Numbered from the stretch's first letter, positions 46,126 through 55,798 are shown. The stretch is 64,000 bases of DNA from Tritrichomonas musculus (GCA_039105265.1 JAPFFF010000001.1:434001-498000), one strand, 5' to 3'. Notes: generated by a model not told the origin, from the letters alone. Made by a program: numbers and translations.

Positions 46126-49100
46126 ATGGCTTTCAACCAAAATTCATTTATTGATTTTACTAATGACGATATTGTTGAATCTATTAATAATATTAATCAA
46201 GGACTTAATGAAAATCTTGAAATTGCAGATACTCGTCGATATCGAGGAGGTGCTAAATTACGAAATATCAGAACATTATATACATATCTAAATCAACATA
46301 ACGCTCAAGAAATAATTAATCCTGATTTTAAAGATGATAATGAATTTGAAGAAGGTCTTGATAACTTCATTATTCATGAACAAGAACGTCACAAACAATT
46401 ATTAAATGAATCTTATGAACGAAATTATGAAAATATATCAAAACGTGAATCATTTTATGATGATGAACAACCAAATGAATCTGATATTCACTATTTTAAT
46501 GAACAACAATCTCAAATCAATCAAGAATATCAGAATAAACGAAATGAACAAAATTATAACAATAATATTGCAAATCGTGAATCATTTTATGATGAACAAC
46601 CAAATGAATCTGATGTTGAATACTTTGAACAAGAGCAAAATAAAATTAAACGACATTATGAAATCGAAGATGCAATTAAACGTGCAAATGAAGCGGTTGA
46701 TAATGCAATTCGTTTAATCAATGAATCCAAACCAACTCTCAAGAAAATTGAACCAAAACTCATTAAAGATAAATCCCATTTACTTGAATATTACATTCCT
46801 GAAAACGAAGAATTATATGAATATCTTGATAAATTCAATAACAAATTTAAATCAAAACACAATGATTACCTTATGATTAATGAACCACATGATTTTGATA
46901 AAGCAGTTGAGGTTTGGGATTATTATACCAAATATGATAAAGATTATGTTGATAAAGAGGAATACAATGGCTCCCCAATTGTTATTTATTATTTCAATCA
47001 AATCTCATCATTAAATCAAATCTTCGAATCATTGCAACAAGTATTTGATAGAGAACTAAAACCATTCAAAATTCATTTCCAATTATCTGGTGTATTTGAA
47101 ACTCCTGTTCATGATTTGGAGAATGAAGAAAAGGACCATTTCGAATATGAAGCACGAAATATTAATTGGAAAAATTATCAATCTACAATTCCTATAATAA
47201 TATCATCATTACAGGACCTTGATTATGTTAAAATGTATATTGAATCGAATCTCAATTCATATGAAACATCAACTTCATCAACTAAATTAACAATCGTTGG
47301 TTCAATTTCATTTACTGTCTCACGAATGCGAAAGGTTACTGGACATATTAAAGATTTACCAATTGAATTTTTAAGAAGTGAATGCATTATTGCTGACAAT
47401 GAAGATGATAAATTATGTTTTTACCGATTTTTAGCAATCTGTTTGAGTGATATCATAATTGTAAATAATGTTGAAATACATAAACTTGCATATACTCAAA
47501 AATATCAAATAAAGGAACGAACTAAGGTTGCTAAAAAAATACTTCTCAAAGAACATAATATTGAATATAACACCAAAATTCCAAAACAAGGATTAAAAAT
47601 ACTCAACGAATTCAAAGGAGTAACGATGGAACAAATGGAAGAATTGGCTAAGAAATATCATCTCAATATTAATATATATGAGTTCACTAAAACCGATAAT
47701 TCTTCATATTACGACTTATCTGAACAATGGTTTTTCGATAAATCTTACCCAACTCATTCTGCATTACTTTTCTCGAAAGACCAAATAATTCATATCATGT
47801 ACATAAAGAATCCTGAAAAACTAACTCAAATACATATTTGTCCAAAATGTCATTCATATACTCATCGTGGCAATTCTCAAATCAATCGATTTGAATCTCA
47901 TGTCAAACATTGTGATGGTGTCTTCAAGAAGAACTTTATTCCAAACAAGGAACCACTTCCATTCTGTCCACATATTTTAAACAATCCAGTTTATGAATAT
48001 TGTTTGGCATACGATTTAGAATGGAAACCTAACATTTATTATATGACATATGATTTTGAAACGATGGAGCAATCAGTTAACAAATCGATTTCTGATTCAA
48101 CAGTAATCAATTCACGTTTGATACCTCTTTCTGTTGCTTCATGTGTTAAATTATCTTCAGGATTAATTACAAAACATTTCTCATTAAGAGAATCTGAAGA
48201 GTTTATTCCAGAATGGATTTCATGGTTGTTCGAACAATCGATGGAAGTACTGAATGATAAAATCGTTTATGACAAATCGTTCCTCCCTGCTGATAAAATT
48301 TATGATATTGATACAAATATTTATACCATAACCGTTTTCGGATTTAATTCATCAAGATTTGATTCTAATTTGTTCAAGAAATATCTCAATCATTCACACT
48401 GGAAAGTTGAATCAAATTCATTAATTGGAACAATATCTTCATTAAAACAATTCATTCTCGTTTCAGACCACCTTCCAACAAAATTACGATTCATTGATGC
48501 TCAATCATTTGTTGCTGGAGGTACATTAAAACAATTTGGTATTGATTTTGGTGGTGAAACTAATTCTGTGAAAGGGGTTTTCCCATATGAAGCTATCAAT
48601 TCAAATAACTACAATGAAGTATTATCTAAATCTGAACCATTTTCATACAACGACTTTGACAGCTATCTCAACCAAAAAAATCCACTCTCAAAATCTGATT
48701 ATCAAATATATCTCGAAGATGCTAAAAACTATAAAACACGATGGGATTACTTGCTTGCTTATAATGACAATGATGTTGAAATGATGATTAAACCAATTGA
48801 CAATTTAATTCAACTCAATGCTCAATACAAAGTTGATTTGATATCCAATTTATCATTATCTAAGAATGCATCTTGTATAAAATATGCTCTGGCATACAAG
48901 GATTTCAATCCTCATGAAAATTACAATCCTATACATAAATACAACGAATTCATTCCAAATCCTAAATGGTGGCAATTCAAATGTGAAAATTATTACAAAC
49001 AAGATGAACGATACAATCTTACTCATAACCCTAAAAGAGACCTTTCAAAATGTGTTTCATCCAATGATTACAAAGAATTTCTCAAACTTTACAATGACCC

Positions 49101-50868
49101 AATTAAAGGTAAATGTCATCTTTGCAAAGAACATTTCACATATCAAAACAAACCAACTCTTGATAGAATTAACAATGATATTGGACATGAATTTTCAAAT
49201 TGTTTGTTGGCTTGTGCTGAATGTAATAAACTTCGAAAACGAGATGACCCAAAAATAACAGCATTGAGAATTCAATTAAAAAAATATTGCAAACTACATC
49301 ATCTTCCAACTTTGATAAATAATGAAGATGAATATTATACAATTCGAAATGCCATTGCTGGTGGATTATCAAATGTAATGCATCGTGTTAACATCAAAGG
49401 TGAAACTCATATCAACAAATTCCGTTACGACGGAATTAATAACAAGGTAATCTCATATGATACAAATAACGTTCAAACACATATTCTTGGAATTGATTTC
49501 AATTCACTTTATCCTTCATCATTCAGTTCAAATCCACATCCATTTATTAAATACCATGGAGGAATTATGTTCATGCCAGGTGCTTTCATTCGAAGGATTG
49601 AAGCAAAGGATAAACAATCTCGAGAACGTTGTATGAAAATCATAACTTCAAAATCACGTTTTTCAAATAAACCAAATTATGTTTTCTATGCTGTTGTGAA
49701 ACTATCATGTCCTAAATCAAAAATCAATTATTTCATTAATTTTCCACCAGTATTTCGAAACATTAATATCACAAATAATGAAGAAACAATTGGTTCATAC
49801 ATGTACAATTACATGAAATCAAACAATTTAAATTCAATCGATAAGGAAGAACGTAAATTAACAATGTTGCTTGACACAAATGGGGAATACATGGTTTTCT
49901 CAAATTATTACCTTTGGTTCCTTCTCGACCACGGATTGATAATCGATGATGTCAAATCTGTTTCACAATATGAATGTCACACTGGATTCAACCAATTTGT
50001 TAATGAATTTATGAAAAAACGTCAGGATATCATCTCTGGAAAGGAACATGGTAACGAGAAGTTCTATAAAATCAGTATGAACGGTTCTTATGGATATGAT
50101 GGAATGAATACTGAGAAGTTCTCTAAAATCAAAATCTGTGATGCAAATAAGGCTTACCAATCAATTATATCACAAACTTATATGGGTGGTGCTCAATTAA
50201 ATGATAACACATTTATGATACAACATTCACCTAAATCATATCATTGCACAACTTGCATCCAAGAATCTCTTTGGACATTAGATAATGCAAAATTCTGGTA
50301 TTTGACTTTCTATTATGATTTCATGAATCGATGCTTGGATATGGAACGTTTACATTTAACATCCCTCGATACCGATTCATATTACTGGGCTATCGCCGGG
50401 AATCCAAATGAACCACCAACTCAAAATTTCGATTACATTATCAAAAACAAAGAATACTATGACAAACATATTTATAAATTCATGCCAAATCCTAATATTG
50501 GAACAATCGAAGATGAAAAAAAGATATTAGGTCTAAGTGTTGAGAAATATGGGGATAATCAAATTGCACTTGCTCCAAAATGTTACACCATTTGGAATAA
50601 TAATGGGCAAACCAAATCATTAAAATTGAAAGGAGTATCACTTAAAAAGAATGATATTAAATATCCAGATTATAAATCAATTATTGAAAACAATTCTGTT
50701 AAACAAGGTAAGAATATTAATCTTCAAATGAATGGAAATCAAATGTCAAAATTGACTATTCAAAAAAATGCGTTAACTGGTTTACATACAAAAATGATTG
50801 TTTTAGAAAATAATTCATGTGCACCATTTGTTAAAGGAATTACTGCTAATGATTATATTATTCAATGA
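46126..50868 (+). CDS. Protein-primed family B DNA polymerase of Polinton B, with HNH insert
   Basis: 1580 residues. N-terminal ~200 are Asn/Glu-rich with two repeats (NRESFYD-x-QPNESD). Residues ~420-560 resemble the OTU-like region seen before the exonuclease in Polinton polymerases (KLCFYRFLAICL ... LNINIYEF), followed by a CxxC...H...H...C finger at ~570-605. Exonuclease motifs: TYDFETME (~645), FGFNSSRFDSN (~743), YNDNDVEMM (~880). An HNH endonuclease (CHLCKEHF ... LDRINNDIGHEFSNCLLAC) sits at ~996-1045. Polymerase motifs A (DFNSLYPSS, ~1124), B (KISMNGSYGYD, ~1315) and C (LDTDSYYW, ~1415) follow. Replicates the element from a terminal protein. Confidence 0.93.
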   Translation: MAFNQNSFIDFTNDDIVESINNINQGLNENLEIADTRRYRGGAKLRNIRTLYTYLNQHNAQEIINPDFKDDNEFEEGLDNFIIHEQERHKQLLNESYERNYENISKRESFYDDEQPNESDIHYFNEQQSQINQEYQNKRNEQNYNNNIANRESFYDEQPNESDVEYFEQEQNKIKRHYEIEDAIKRANEAVDNAIRLINESKPTLKKIEPKLIKDKSHLLEYYIPENEELYEYLDKFNNKFKSKHNDYLMINEPHDFDKAVEVWDYYTKYDKDYVDKEEYNGSPIVIYYFNQISSLNQIFESLQQVFDRELKPFKIHFQLSGVFETPVHDLENEEKDHFEYEARNINWKNYQSTIPIIISSLQDLDYVKMYIESNLNSYETSTSSTKLTIVGSISFTVSRMRKVTGHIKDLPIEFLRSECIIADNEDDKLCFYRFLAICLSDIIIVNNVEIHKLAYTQKYQIKERTKVAKKILLKEHNIEYNTKIPKQGLKILNEFKGVTMEQMEELAKKYHLNINIYEFTKTDNSSYYDLSEQWFFDKSYPTHSALLFSKDQIIHIMYIKNPEKLTQIHICPKCHSYTHRGNSQINRFESHVKHCDGVFKKNFIPNKEPLPFCPHILNNPVYEYCLAYDLEWKPNIYYMTYDFETMEQSVNKSISDSTVINSRLIPLSVASCVKLSSGLITKHFSLRESEEFIPEWISWLFEQSMEVLNDKIVYDKSFLPADKIYDIDTNIYTITVFGFNSSRFDSNLFKKYLNHSHWKVESNSLIGTISSLKQFILVSDHLPTKLRFIDAQSFVAGGTLKQFGIDFGGETNSVKGVFPYEAINSNNYNEVLSKSEPFSYNDFDSYLNQKNPLSKSDYQIYLEDAKNYKTRWDYLLAYNDNDVEMMIKPIDNLIQLNAQYKVDLISNLSLSKNASCIKYALAYKDFNPHENYNPIHKYNEFIPNPKWWQFKCENYYKQDERYNLTHNPKRDLSKCVSSNDYKEFLKLYNDPIKGKCHLCKEHFTYQNKPTLDRINNDIGHEFSNCLLACAECNKLRKRDDPKITALRIQLKKYCKLHHLPTLINNEDEYYTIRNAIAGGLSNVMHRVNIKGETHINKFRYDGINNKVISYDTNNVQTHILGIDFNSLYPSSFSSNPHPFIKYHGGIMFMPGAFIRRIEAKDKQSRERCMKIITSKSRFSNKPNYVFYAVVKLSCPKSKINYFINFPPVFRNINITNNEETIGSYMYNYMKSNNLNSIDKEERKLTMLLDTNGEYMVFSNYYLWFLLDHGLIIDDVKSVSQYECHTGFNQFVNEFMKKRQDIISGKEHGNEKFYKISMNGSYGYDGMNTEKFSKIKICDANKAYQSIISQTYMGGAQLNDNTFMIQHSPKSYHCTTCIQESLWTLDNAKFWYLTFYYDFMNRCLDMERLHLTSLDTDSYYWAIAGNPNEPPTQNFDYIIKNKEYYDKHIYKFMPNPNIGTIEDEKKILGLSVEKYGDNQIALAPKCYTIWNNNGQTKSLKLKGVSLKKNDIKYPDYKSIIENNSVKQGKNINLQMNGNQMSKLTIQKNALTGLHTKMIVLENNSCAPFVKGITANDYIIQ

Positions 50869-51736
50869 AATGACGACTATGGGAAATCCCATACTCGAAA
50901 AAATATATGAAAAACGTGATTATTAAAAATATTTTTTTTATTCGTTATTTGAATTATCTTATAAATCTAATTTTTCGGTAAAATTGAATTACTATTCAAA
51001 TTAAAATCATCCGACAAATCTGTATTTTTGATAGAGTTCTCAAATTAAAATCATCCGACAAATCTGTAATTTTGAATTACTATTCAAATTAAAATCATCC
51101 GACAAATCTGTAATAATTGTGAAAGAATTCTGCAGAATCTGATAAATTGAATTACTTCTTAAATAAAATTCATCAGAGAAATCTGTAATTTTGAATACAT
51201 GGCATCTTCTATTCAATTATAAAATTTTTAAATTCAATGGTCTCTCAATTTTACAGATAATTCCGATTTTTCGAATTTTATATCCAGAGCATCTTTTGGA
51301 ACAAATATCATATATATTTGTAATCATCACATAACCCCGATTTCAAATATTCCACTTTTTCGATTTTTGGTTTCAGATGATTATCTCATCTAATATCTTG
51401 AAAATTCAAATTTCAAATAAAATAGCTAATCGCAATTAGTTACACAAGAACATCAATAAAACAACGTTTTACAGTATCATAATAAGTTTATTCTATGAAA
51501 TCAGTGTGAAAAAAATATTAACATTTTTAATAATCAACTTCTTTAGCTCAGTGAAACAAAGTAATTATACAATTATATTGCGGACTTATATAGTAATATA
51601 TATTTTAAAAATCAGATTCTCAAATCAACTGTAAACATGAAATTTTCACATTTATATTATTCTATTCAAAAAGTGGATTAATAAAATTTATTTTTTAAAA
51701 TTTAATTTTTTTTTAATTTTTTTTTCTTCTTCAAAA
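50869..51736. other. AT-rich spacer between PolB and KilA-N genes
   Basis: 868 bp with no gene. Its first third holds the tandem repeat annotated at 50985-51200; the rest is AT-rich with no structure I can support. Confidence 0.6.
50985..51200. repeat. Diverged tandem repeat, ~55-65 bp unit, four copies
   Basis: Repeated word CAAATTAAAATCATCCGACAA followed by ATCTGTAATTTTGAATTAC, near 50998, 51040 and 51086, and a weaker copy near 51154 (AAATAAAATTCATCAGAGAA). Spacing varies (42, 46, 68). It directly follows the polymerase gene. Confidence 0.7.
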
Positions 51737-52612
51737 ATGAACACAATTGTTACACCAATCAATGATGAATACGAATATTTACAATACAATGAACAACTTA
51801 GAATCATTCACTCCAAATCTGATGACATGTTTCAAATTCAATCTATAATCAATTCCTGTCATTCAAATAAACCAGCTCGTCATTGGTTTCAAAATCAAAG
51901 TTCTAAAGAACTTCTTGATTACATAAACGCATCCGGAGGAATTTCGCCGGATGAGAAATTATATGAAAATCGACCATTTCTTCCAATCAATTTACGAGGA
52001 ATTTATGTTCACCGTTTACTTGTTAATCATATTGCTATTTGGTGTTCCCCATCATATTCATTTGATATAATGAAACTTCTTGATTCATACTTTAATCAGC
52101 AACGCAATCAATTACAAGAACAAATTAATGAATTGAAATTTCAAAATGATATTAATGAAATGTCAATTGATTGGCATAAAAGTCGAATTTATGAAAAAGA
52201 TTCTGAAATTTATATACAACAAATTCAAATCAATGACCAACAAAATCAAATTAACAATTTAATTCCAAGAACTGTTCCAAATAATCATGAACACGATTAT
52301 GTTTTCTTCATTTGGAAGGAATCAATTCCAGATACACCAACACATGTTAAATTACATCTTGTTCGAAGACATTTTGATTCATTATCAAGAATTCGAAATC
52401 ATTTCAATAACCAGGAAGAAAACTGGTTTTTCAGAGATAATTTACCAATCTCAATGTCATGCAATCGTGATATCAAAAATTTGATTCATGAGAATTTCAA
52501 TGAAAATGATATGAGAATTGATAAATGTGTCGTTTATGCACGAATTGAATTGTTAAACCAATTGCATGAAATGATTGAAATGTATTTTAATGATTTTCAA
52601 TATTTTGAATAA
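51737..52612 (+). CDS. KilA-N domain protein of Polinton B
   Basis: 291 residues. Residues ~45-118 fit KilA-N: ARHWFQNQSSKELLDYI then GGIS and later GIYVHRLLVNHIAIWCSPSYSFDIMKLLDSYF, the conserved G-x-(Y/W)-V-H-x-L-x-x-x-I-A-x-W-x-S-P pattern of this DNA-binding fold. A long helix (~120-170, QQRNQLQEQINELKFQN) follows and the C-terminus (~190-291) is a compact alpha/beta domain as in viral KilA-N/Bro proteins. Common in large DNA viruses and expanded in trichomonads. Probably regulates the element's expression or replication. Confidence 0.8.
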   Translation: MNTIVTPINDEYEYLQYNEQLRIIHSKSDDMFQIQSIINSCHSNKPARHWFQNQSSKELLDYINASGGISPDEKLYENRPFLPINLRGIYVHRLLVNHIAIWCSPSYSFDIMKLLDSYFNQQRNQLQEQINELKFQNDINEMSIDWHKSRIYEKDSEIYIQQIQINDQQNQINNLIPRTVPNNHEHDYVFFIWKESIPDTPTHVKLHLVRRHFDSLSRIRNHFNNQEENWFFRDNLPISMSCNRDIKNLIHENFNENDMRIDKCVVYARIELLNQLHEMIEMYFNDFQYFE

Positions 52613-52650
52613 ATCAATTAACAATTATTTTTTTTGCATTTCTTCCGAAA

Positions 52651-52735
52651 CCAAACTTCGTTTGGCTGAGGTCAACTTCGTTGCCCGAGACCTTCGGGCT
52701 TACGCACGACGAAGTCGGTCGAGGCTCTTCGAGCC
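52651..52735. repeat. Mini-hairpin cluster after the KilA-N gene
   Basis: CCAAAC-TTC-GTTTGG (52651-52665), GCCCG...CGGGC (52683-52699) and GGCTC-TTC-GAGCC (52723-52735), in the 171-bp gap between two plus-strand genes, beginning 39 bp after the KilA-N stop. GC content far above the surroundings. Confidence 0.75.
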
Positions 52736-52783
52736 GAAACTCAATTTTTAAAATTTATTTTCAATTTTTTATTTTGTAATCAA

Positions 52784-53248
52784 ATGACAACAACCAACCT
52801 TCGAGTATATGAATACATCAATTCATTAATCTCATTACTTCCAAATCCAGATGAATATCAAAAATGTGATTTTACATTACTTTGTGAACGATTTCCAATT
52901 AATATCGGAAAAGGTACTTACCTTGTTCGTGTGTTATATATTTCATTATCCAATTCCGACAAAAAAATCACACGAATTTATCCAAATCAATTGAAAGATA
53001 TGAATCTTGAACATGTAATTCTAACATCAAATCTCCGACGAAGGATTAACATAAATTCTTTTGAAACATTTGTTAATGGTAATACAGATGTTCAAACATT
53101 TAAAGAACATTCGTTTTACAATTATTCAATTGAACGAATTAACAAATCAAATCAAGAAATGATTTTGAAACTTCGCGAGAAATATGAAATACCTGAACCA
53201 CAAATATTTAAAGGAAACCATCAAGATATTGTTCTTGATGATTTGTAA
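52784..53248 (+). CDS. Polinton B hypothetical protein, 154 residues
   Basis: Begins MTTTNLRVYEYINSLISLLP, with a beta-rich middle (YLVRVLYISLSNSDKKITRIYP) and a helical C-terminal third. No family recognised. It follows the KilA-N gene on the same strand after the hairpin cluster. Confidence 0.6.
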   Translation: MTTTNLRVYEYINSLISLLPNPDEYQKCDFTLLCERFPINIGKGTYLVRVLYISLSNSDKKITRIYPNQLKDMNLEHVILTSNLRRRININSFETFVNGNTDVQTFKEHSFYNYSIERINKSNQEMILKLREKYEIPEPQIFKGNHQDIVLDDL

Positions 53249-53302
53249 AAACGCTTTGCGTTTGAGGCCTTTGGCCGAAACAAATCTTAGAATCTACGAT
53301 TC
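53249..53302. repeat. Mini-hairpin cluster at the end of the 154-residue gene
   Basis: AAACGC-TTT-GCGTTT (53249-53263) starts at the stop codon, followed by GGCC-TTT-GGCC (53266-53276) and GAATC-TAC-GATTC (53290-53302). Three hairpins with triloops in 54 bp, directly 3' of a gene. Confidence 0.8.
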
Positions 53303-53401
53303 GATGAATAAATTGAATATTTTTTTGTCTATTTAACAGTTAACTGTTAATTGTGTATGGTTTCTAGCGGATTTAGCATAGCCAAAATATTTTTTTTGTG
53401 C

Positions 53402-54226
53402 TTACTGGTTGAATCTTATAAATTCAATACTTCCTTCTCGTGTATTCACCAAAACAAAATCATGATTCTTCATTCGATTATATTGTCTCCACAAATCTTC
53501 AAATTCAACTGGCATAACAACTTGTTGATATATGTAATTCAACTTCTGCCTTGAGAATCCATTGAAAATAAAGAATGAAGTACAATTATTCTTATAATCT
53601 GTTGGAATCGCTTTGAAGAATTGAACGTTCACATAAACGATTGAATGTTTGTGTCGTAATTGAGTTATGTAATTTGTGAAGTAAGCAGATTTTAACAATT
53701 TCGATTTAATGAAGTCTTCACACAGAATTATTGTATTTAATGGAACGTTTGGTTTTCCAAGTTTATTGATATTAAGGAATTGAAACATTTTTTCTAGTTT
53801 ATCTTCATTAATCGTAATCCTACTTGTGCTGGAATATTTAATATATAATTCCTTCCATAAATCCAATTCTTTTAAATAAGCTTCAGCATTTGTGTCGGAA
53901 ACAACTTTCACAGGTAAATTTATCAATTCGCGTTGAGCTTCAAATGTAGAATCATTTATAACTCCATTCTTGCTAATATACACAATTTGATGTACATTTG
54001 ACTCCTTCAATCGAGATATTTGAATTATATCTCTTAATACAATGTGTGATTTACCTTTACCCTGGGAACCCACAATAATGTTTAACGAATTATAATTAGC
54101 ATAGATTCCAGGACCAATTGGACGAATAGATTCTGACATTATTTTTGATTCATTTTTTTTGTACGCTCGATTCATTTCAAAATCAATATCAAAGGGCTTT
54201 TCAATCATAATAGGCTTCATAATCAT
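53402..54226 (-). CDS. Packaging ATPase (FtsK/HerA, A32-like), Polinton B
   Basis: 274 residues. Walker A LNIIVGSQGKGKSHIVLRDI (~49-68), Walker B TIILCEDFIK (~163-172), then an ITQLRHKHSIVYVNVQ block. Domain order, size and neighbours match the copy in A. Codons upstream of the ATG remain open for about 23 positions, but no earlier ATG is present, so I keep 54226. Function: ATP-driven DNA packaging into capsids. Confidence 0.85.
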   Translation of the reverse strand: MIMKPIMIEKPFDIDFEMNRAYKKNESKIMSESIRPIGPGIYANYNSLNIIVGSQGKGKSHIVLRDIIQISRLKESNVHQIVYISKNGVINDSTFEAQRELINLPVKVVSDTNAEAYLKELDLWKELYIKYSSTSRITINEDKLEKMFQFLNINKLGKPNVPLNTIILCEDFIKSKLLKSAYFTNYITQLRHKHSIVYVNVQFFKAIPTDYKNNCTSFFIFNGFSRQKLNYIYQQVVMPVEFEDLWRQYNRMKNHDFVLVNTREGSIEFIRFNQ

Positions 54227-54318
54227 CTTGTGTTCTTCGAATGACTCAAAGTCATCATCATAGTCAGAAGTATCTGAAAAAATATTGTTTTGTAATCAAA
54301 TTTGCTGGGTTTCATTTA

Positions 54319-54450
54319 TTATGAGTAAAGCTTCGAGCGCATCTCCTCTGTGAGTTTAGGGGGTTCATCTTCTTTGAAAACAGCAATTATTACACACAAT
54401 TCAATAACATGAACAACCAAAATAGTTCCCAAAAGAATTTCAGAAATCAT
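54319..54450 (-). CDS. Small membrane protein, 43 residues, conserved in both Polintons
   Basis: MISEILLGTILVVHVIELCV begins with one hydrophobic helix (residues ~4-25) and ends with the conserved tail PPKLTEEMRSKLYS. Homologue of 43610-43750 in A. It lies between the packaging ATPase and the 226-residue gene on the same strand, only 16 bp from the latter, as in a small cluster. A weak mini-hairpin (GCT-TCG-AGC) lies inside the coding part near 54326. Confidence 0.75.
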   Translation of the reverse strand: MISEILLGTILVVHVIELCVIIAVFKEDEPPKLTEEMRSKLYS

Positions 54451-54466
54451 TTTTAAAAGAATAATT

Positions 54467-55147
54467 TTAATAACAGTATTTTAATGATATGGAGTATTTC
54501 ACAAACTCGGTGTAAATATTATTATAACAGTATTTCAATTCTTCTGATTTACCATCTTTGGTAACAATAATTTTGTCAATTTTGATAAATTTTGAAGTAG
54601 TTCCCAAACAGCAACCAGGTTCATCATCTTCAATTACAAAATCAACTTTGTCACAATCAGTTAACAATTTAATCATATTCATCAAAAGAGATGATTTACA
54701 AACAACGTATGAATTGATTTTCAATGGATTTTCAGAATACATTTCGACCAGTAATTCTAAAAATTTGTTCTTGACAGTCAAATCCTCAATTTCATTTCCC
54801 AAATCTGCAATTCCACGGTCTTGGGAAAGATTGTTTGTTGGAGGTTGAAATTGATATTGAGAATTCTCCTCCGGTATAGTAAAATTTACGTCCCTAGATT
54901 GTGAATTCATTCCTCCGCTTGTCGGAGGTCGCATTGCGCCCGAGACCTCCGGTCGAGGCTGCGAGAGCCCGCAGCTTTGGGGAACATTTGGGTAATAAAC
55001 AGGTTGACTAATTGGTTGACCAACCGGTTGTGAATTCGATGGTTTGATTTTGATTTCAACATTAGTTTCTTGGCTCTGTTTTACCGAAGCATCATTTTCA
55101 GAACTTAATATTCTTGCTTTCCGTAATACATTCGACATTGATTTCAA
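54467..55147 (-). CDS. Polinton B hypothetical protein, Pro/Gln-rich N-terminal half
   Basis: 226 residues. Residues ~30-110 are disordered (QPVGQPISQPVYYPNVP and a Pro/Arg/Gly segment RPEVSGAMRPPTSGG encoded by mini-hairpins at 54913-54976), and ~110-226 is a folded domain with Cys residues (CDKVDFVIEDDEPGCCLG). No family recognised. Possible virion or DNA-associated protein. Confidence 0.55.
   Translation of the reverse strand: MKSMSNVLRKARILSSENDASVKQSQETNVEIKIKPSNSQPVGQPISQPVYYPNVPQSCGLSQPRPEVSGAMRPPTSGGMNSQSRDVNFTIPEENSQYQFQPPTNNLSQDRGIADLGNEIEDLTVKNKFLELLVEMYSENPLKINSYVVCKSSLLMNMIKLLTDCDKVDFVIEDDEPGCCLGTTSKFIKIDKIIVTKDGKSEELKYCYNNIYTEFVKYSISLKYCY
54913..54976. repeat. Mini-hairpin cluster inside a Polinton B gene
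   Basis: CCTCCG-CTTGT-CGGAGG (54913-54929), CGC-ATT-GCG (54931-54939), and GCTGCG...CGCAGC (54959-54976); includes GCCCGAGACCT-CCGGTCGAGGC, the same word as in 52683 and 55767. In frame within the 54467-55147 gene. Confidence 0.75.
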
Positions 55148-55175
55148 TCTAAAAAAACCTTTATTCGTAGATTAC

Positions 55176-55406
55176 TCAATCCTTGTTAGCTAATTCATTC
55201 AATTCGTTTTCCAATTTTTTTACTTTTTCCTTTAATGAATTAATATCTTCAATTAATGATTCACGAACAGCAAGCCCACTGGAACCAAGCATTCCAGATT
55301 TGACATTATTTAGATGTTGCTTGTAATCATAACATTTTTCTTTGAGGGTTCGTTTGATACGTTTAAGTTCAGGAATCTCCTTCTTATATTCGTTTAATTC
55401 AGACAT
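55176..55406 (-). CDS. Polinton B coiled-coil protein, 76 residues
   Basis: Two helices: ELNEYKKEIPELKRIKRTL and a leucine-zipper-like C-terminus (LIEDINSLKEKVKKLENELN) with Ile/Leu at heptad positions. 28 bp from the previous gene on the same strand. Probably an oligomerising accessory protein; family unknown. Confidence 0.6.
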   Translation of the reverse strand: MSELNEYKKEIPELKRIKRTLKEKCYDYKQHLNNVKSGMLGSSGLAVRESLIEDINSLKEKVKKLENELNELANKD

Positions 55407-55421
55407 TTAATCGAAGCAAAA

Positions 55422-55733
55422 ATGTCCTTTCACACACAAGTGAGTTCAACTTCGTCGGACTACGTCCCCTTGCGTACGCAAGCGGCGGTGCCGAACTCTA
55501 CGAGTTATGAACAAAAACGAACCATTCGCGATGATAAAAGAATGAATCACTACGATAGATTACAACTTAAAATGCAAAAAGAACGTACCAGAATTAATTC
55601 TGCACCAACTGTTAAGAAATATGAAGATAAAGGAAGTATTCAACATGAACCTCAAGTATCAACAACAAAAAAATTGAATTTTCACACTTATTCATTAAAT
55701 CATTCAGTTGTCCCTCGATGTGACAAAATATAA
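55422..55733 (+). CDS. Polinton B small basic protein, 103 residues
   Basis: Mostly hydrophilic with a basic centre (YEQKRTIRDDKRMNHYDR ... KMQKERTRIN). The N-terminal ~30 residues (VPLRTQAAVPNS) are encoded by mini-hairpins, unlike the rest. No family. Divergent from the 76-residue gene, 15 bp away. Confidence 0.5.
   Translation: MSFHTQVSSTSSDYVPLRTQAAVPNSTSYEQKRTIRDDKRMNHYDRLQLKMQKERTRINSAPTVKKYEDKGSIQHEPQVSTTKKLNFHTYSLNHSVVPRCDKI
55457..55506. repeat. Mini-hairpin cluster inside the 103-residue gene
   Basis: GGAC-TAC-GTCC (55457-55467), a perfect 14-bp palindrome CTTGCGTACGCAAG (55469-55482), and AACTC-TAC-GAGTT (55494-55506). All in frame with the gene. Confidence 0.75.
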
Positions 55734-55756
55734 ATATTTTGCCGGCGCCAAAGGTC

Positions 55757-55782
55757 AACGAAGTTGCCCGAGACCTTCGGTC
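55757..55782. repeat. Mini-hairpins between convergent Polinton B genes
   Basis: AAC-GAA-GTT (55757-55765) and GACC-TTC-GGTC (55772-55782); the word GCCCGAGACCTTCGG is shared exactly with 52683-52697. It lies in the 65-bp gap between the ends of two convergent genes, where 3' ends of both transcripts are expected. Confidence 0.75.
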
Positions 55783-55798
55783 GAGGCGATGATAAAAT

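Noticed and set aside
46126-50868. HNH segment as an intein in the polymerase
   Set aside because: No intein splice-junction residues (Cys/Ser at the start, His-Asn at the end) are seen around the HNH region, so a domain insertion is preferred.
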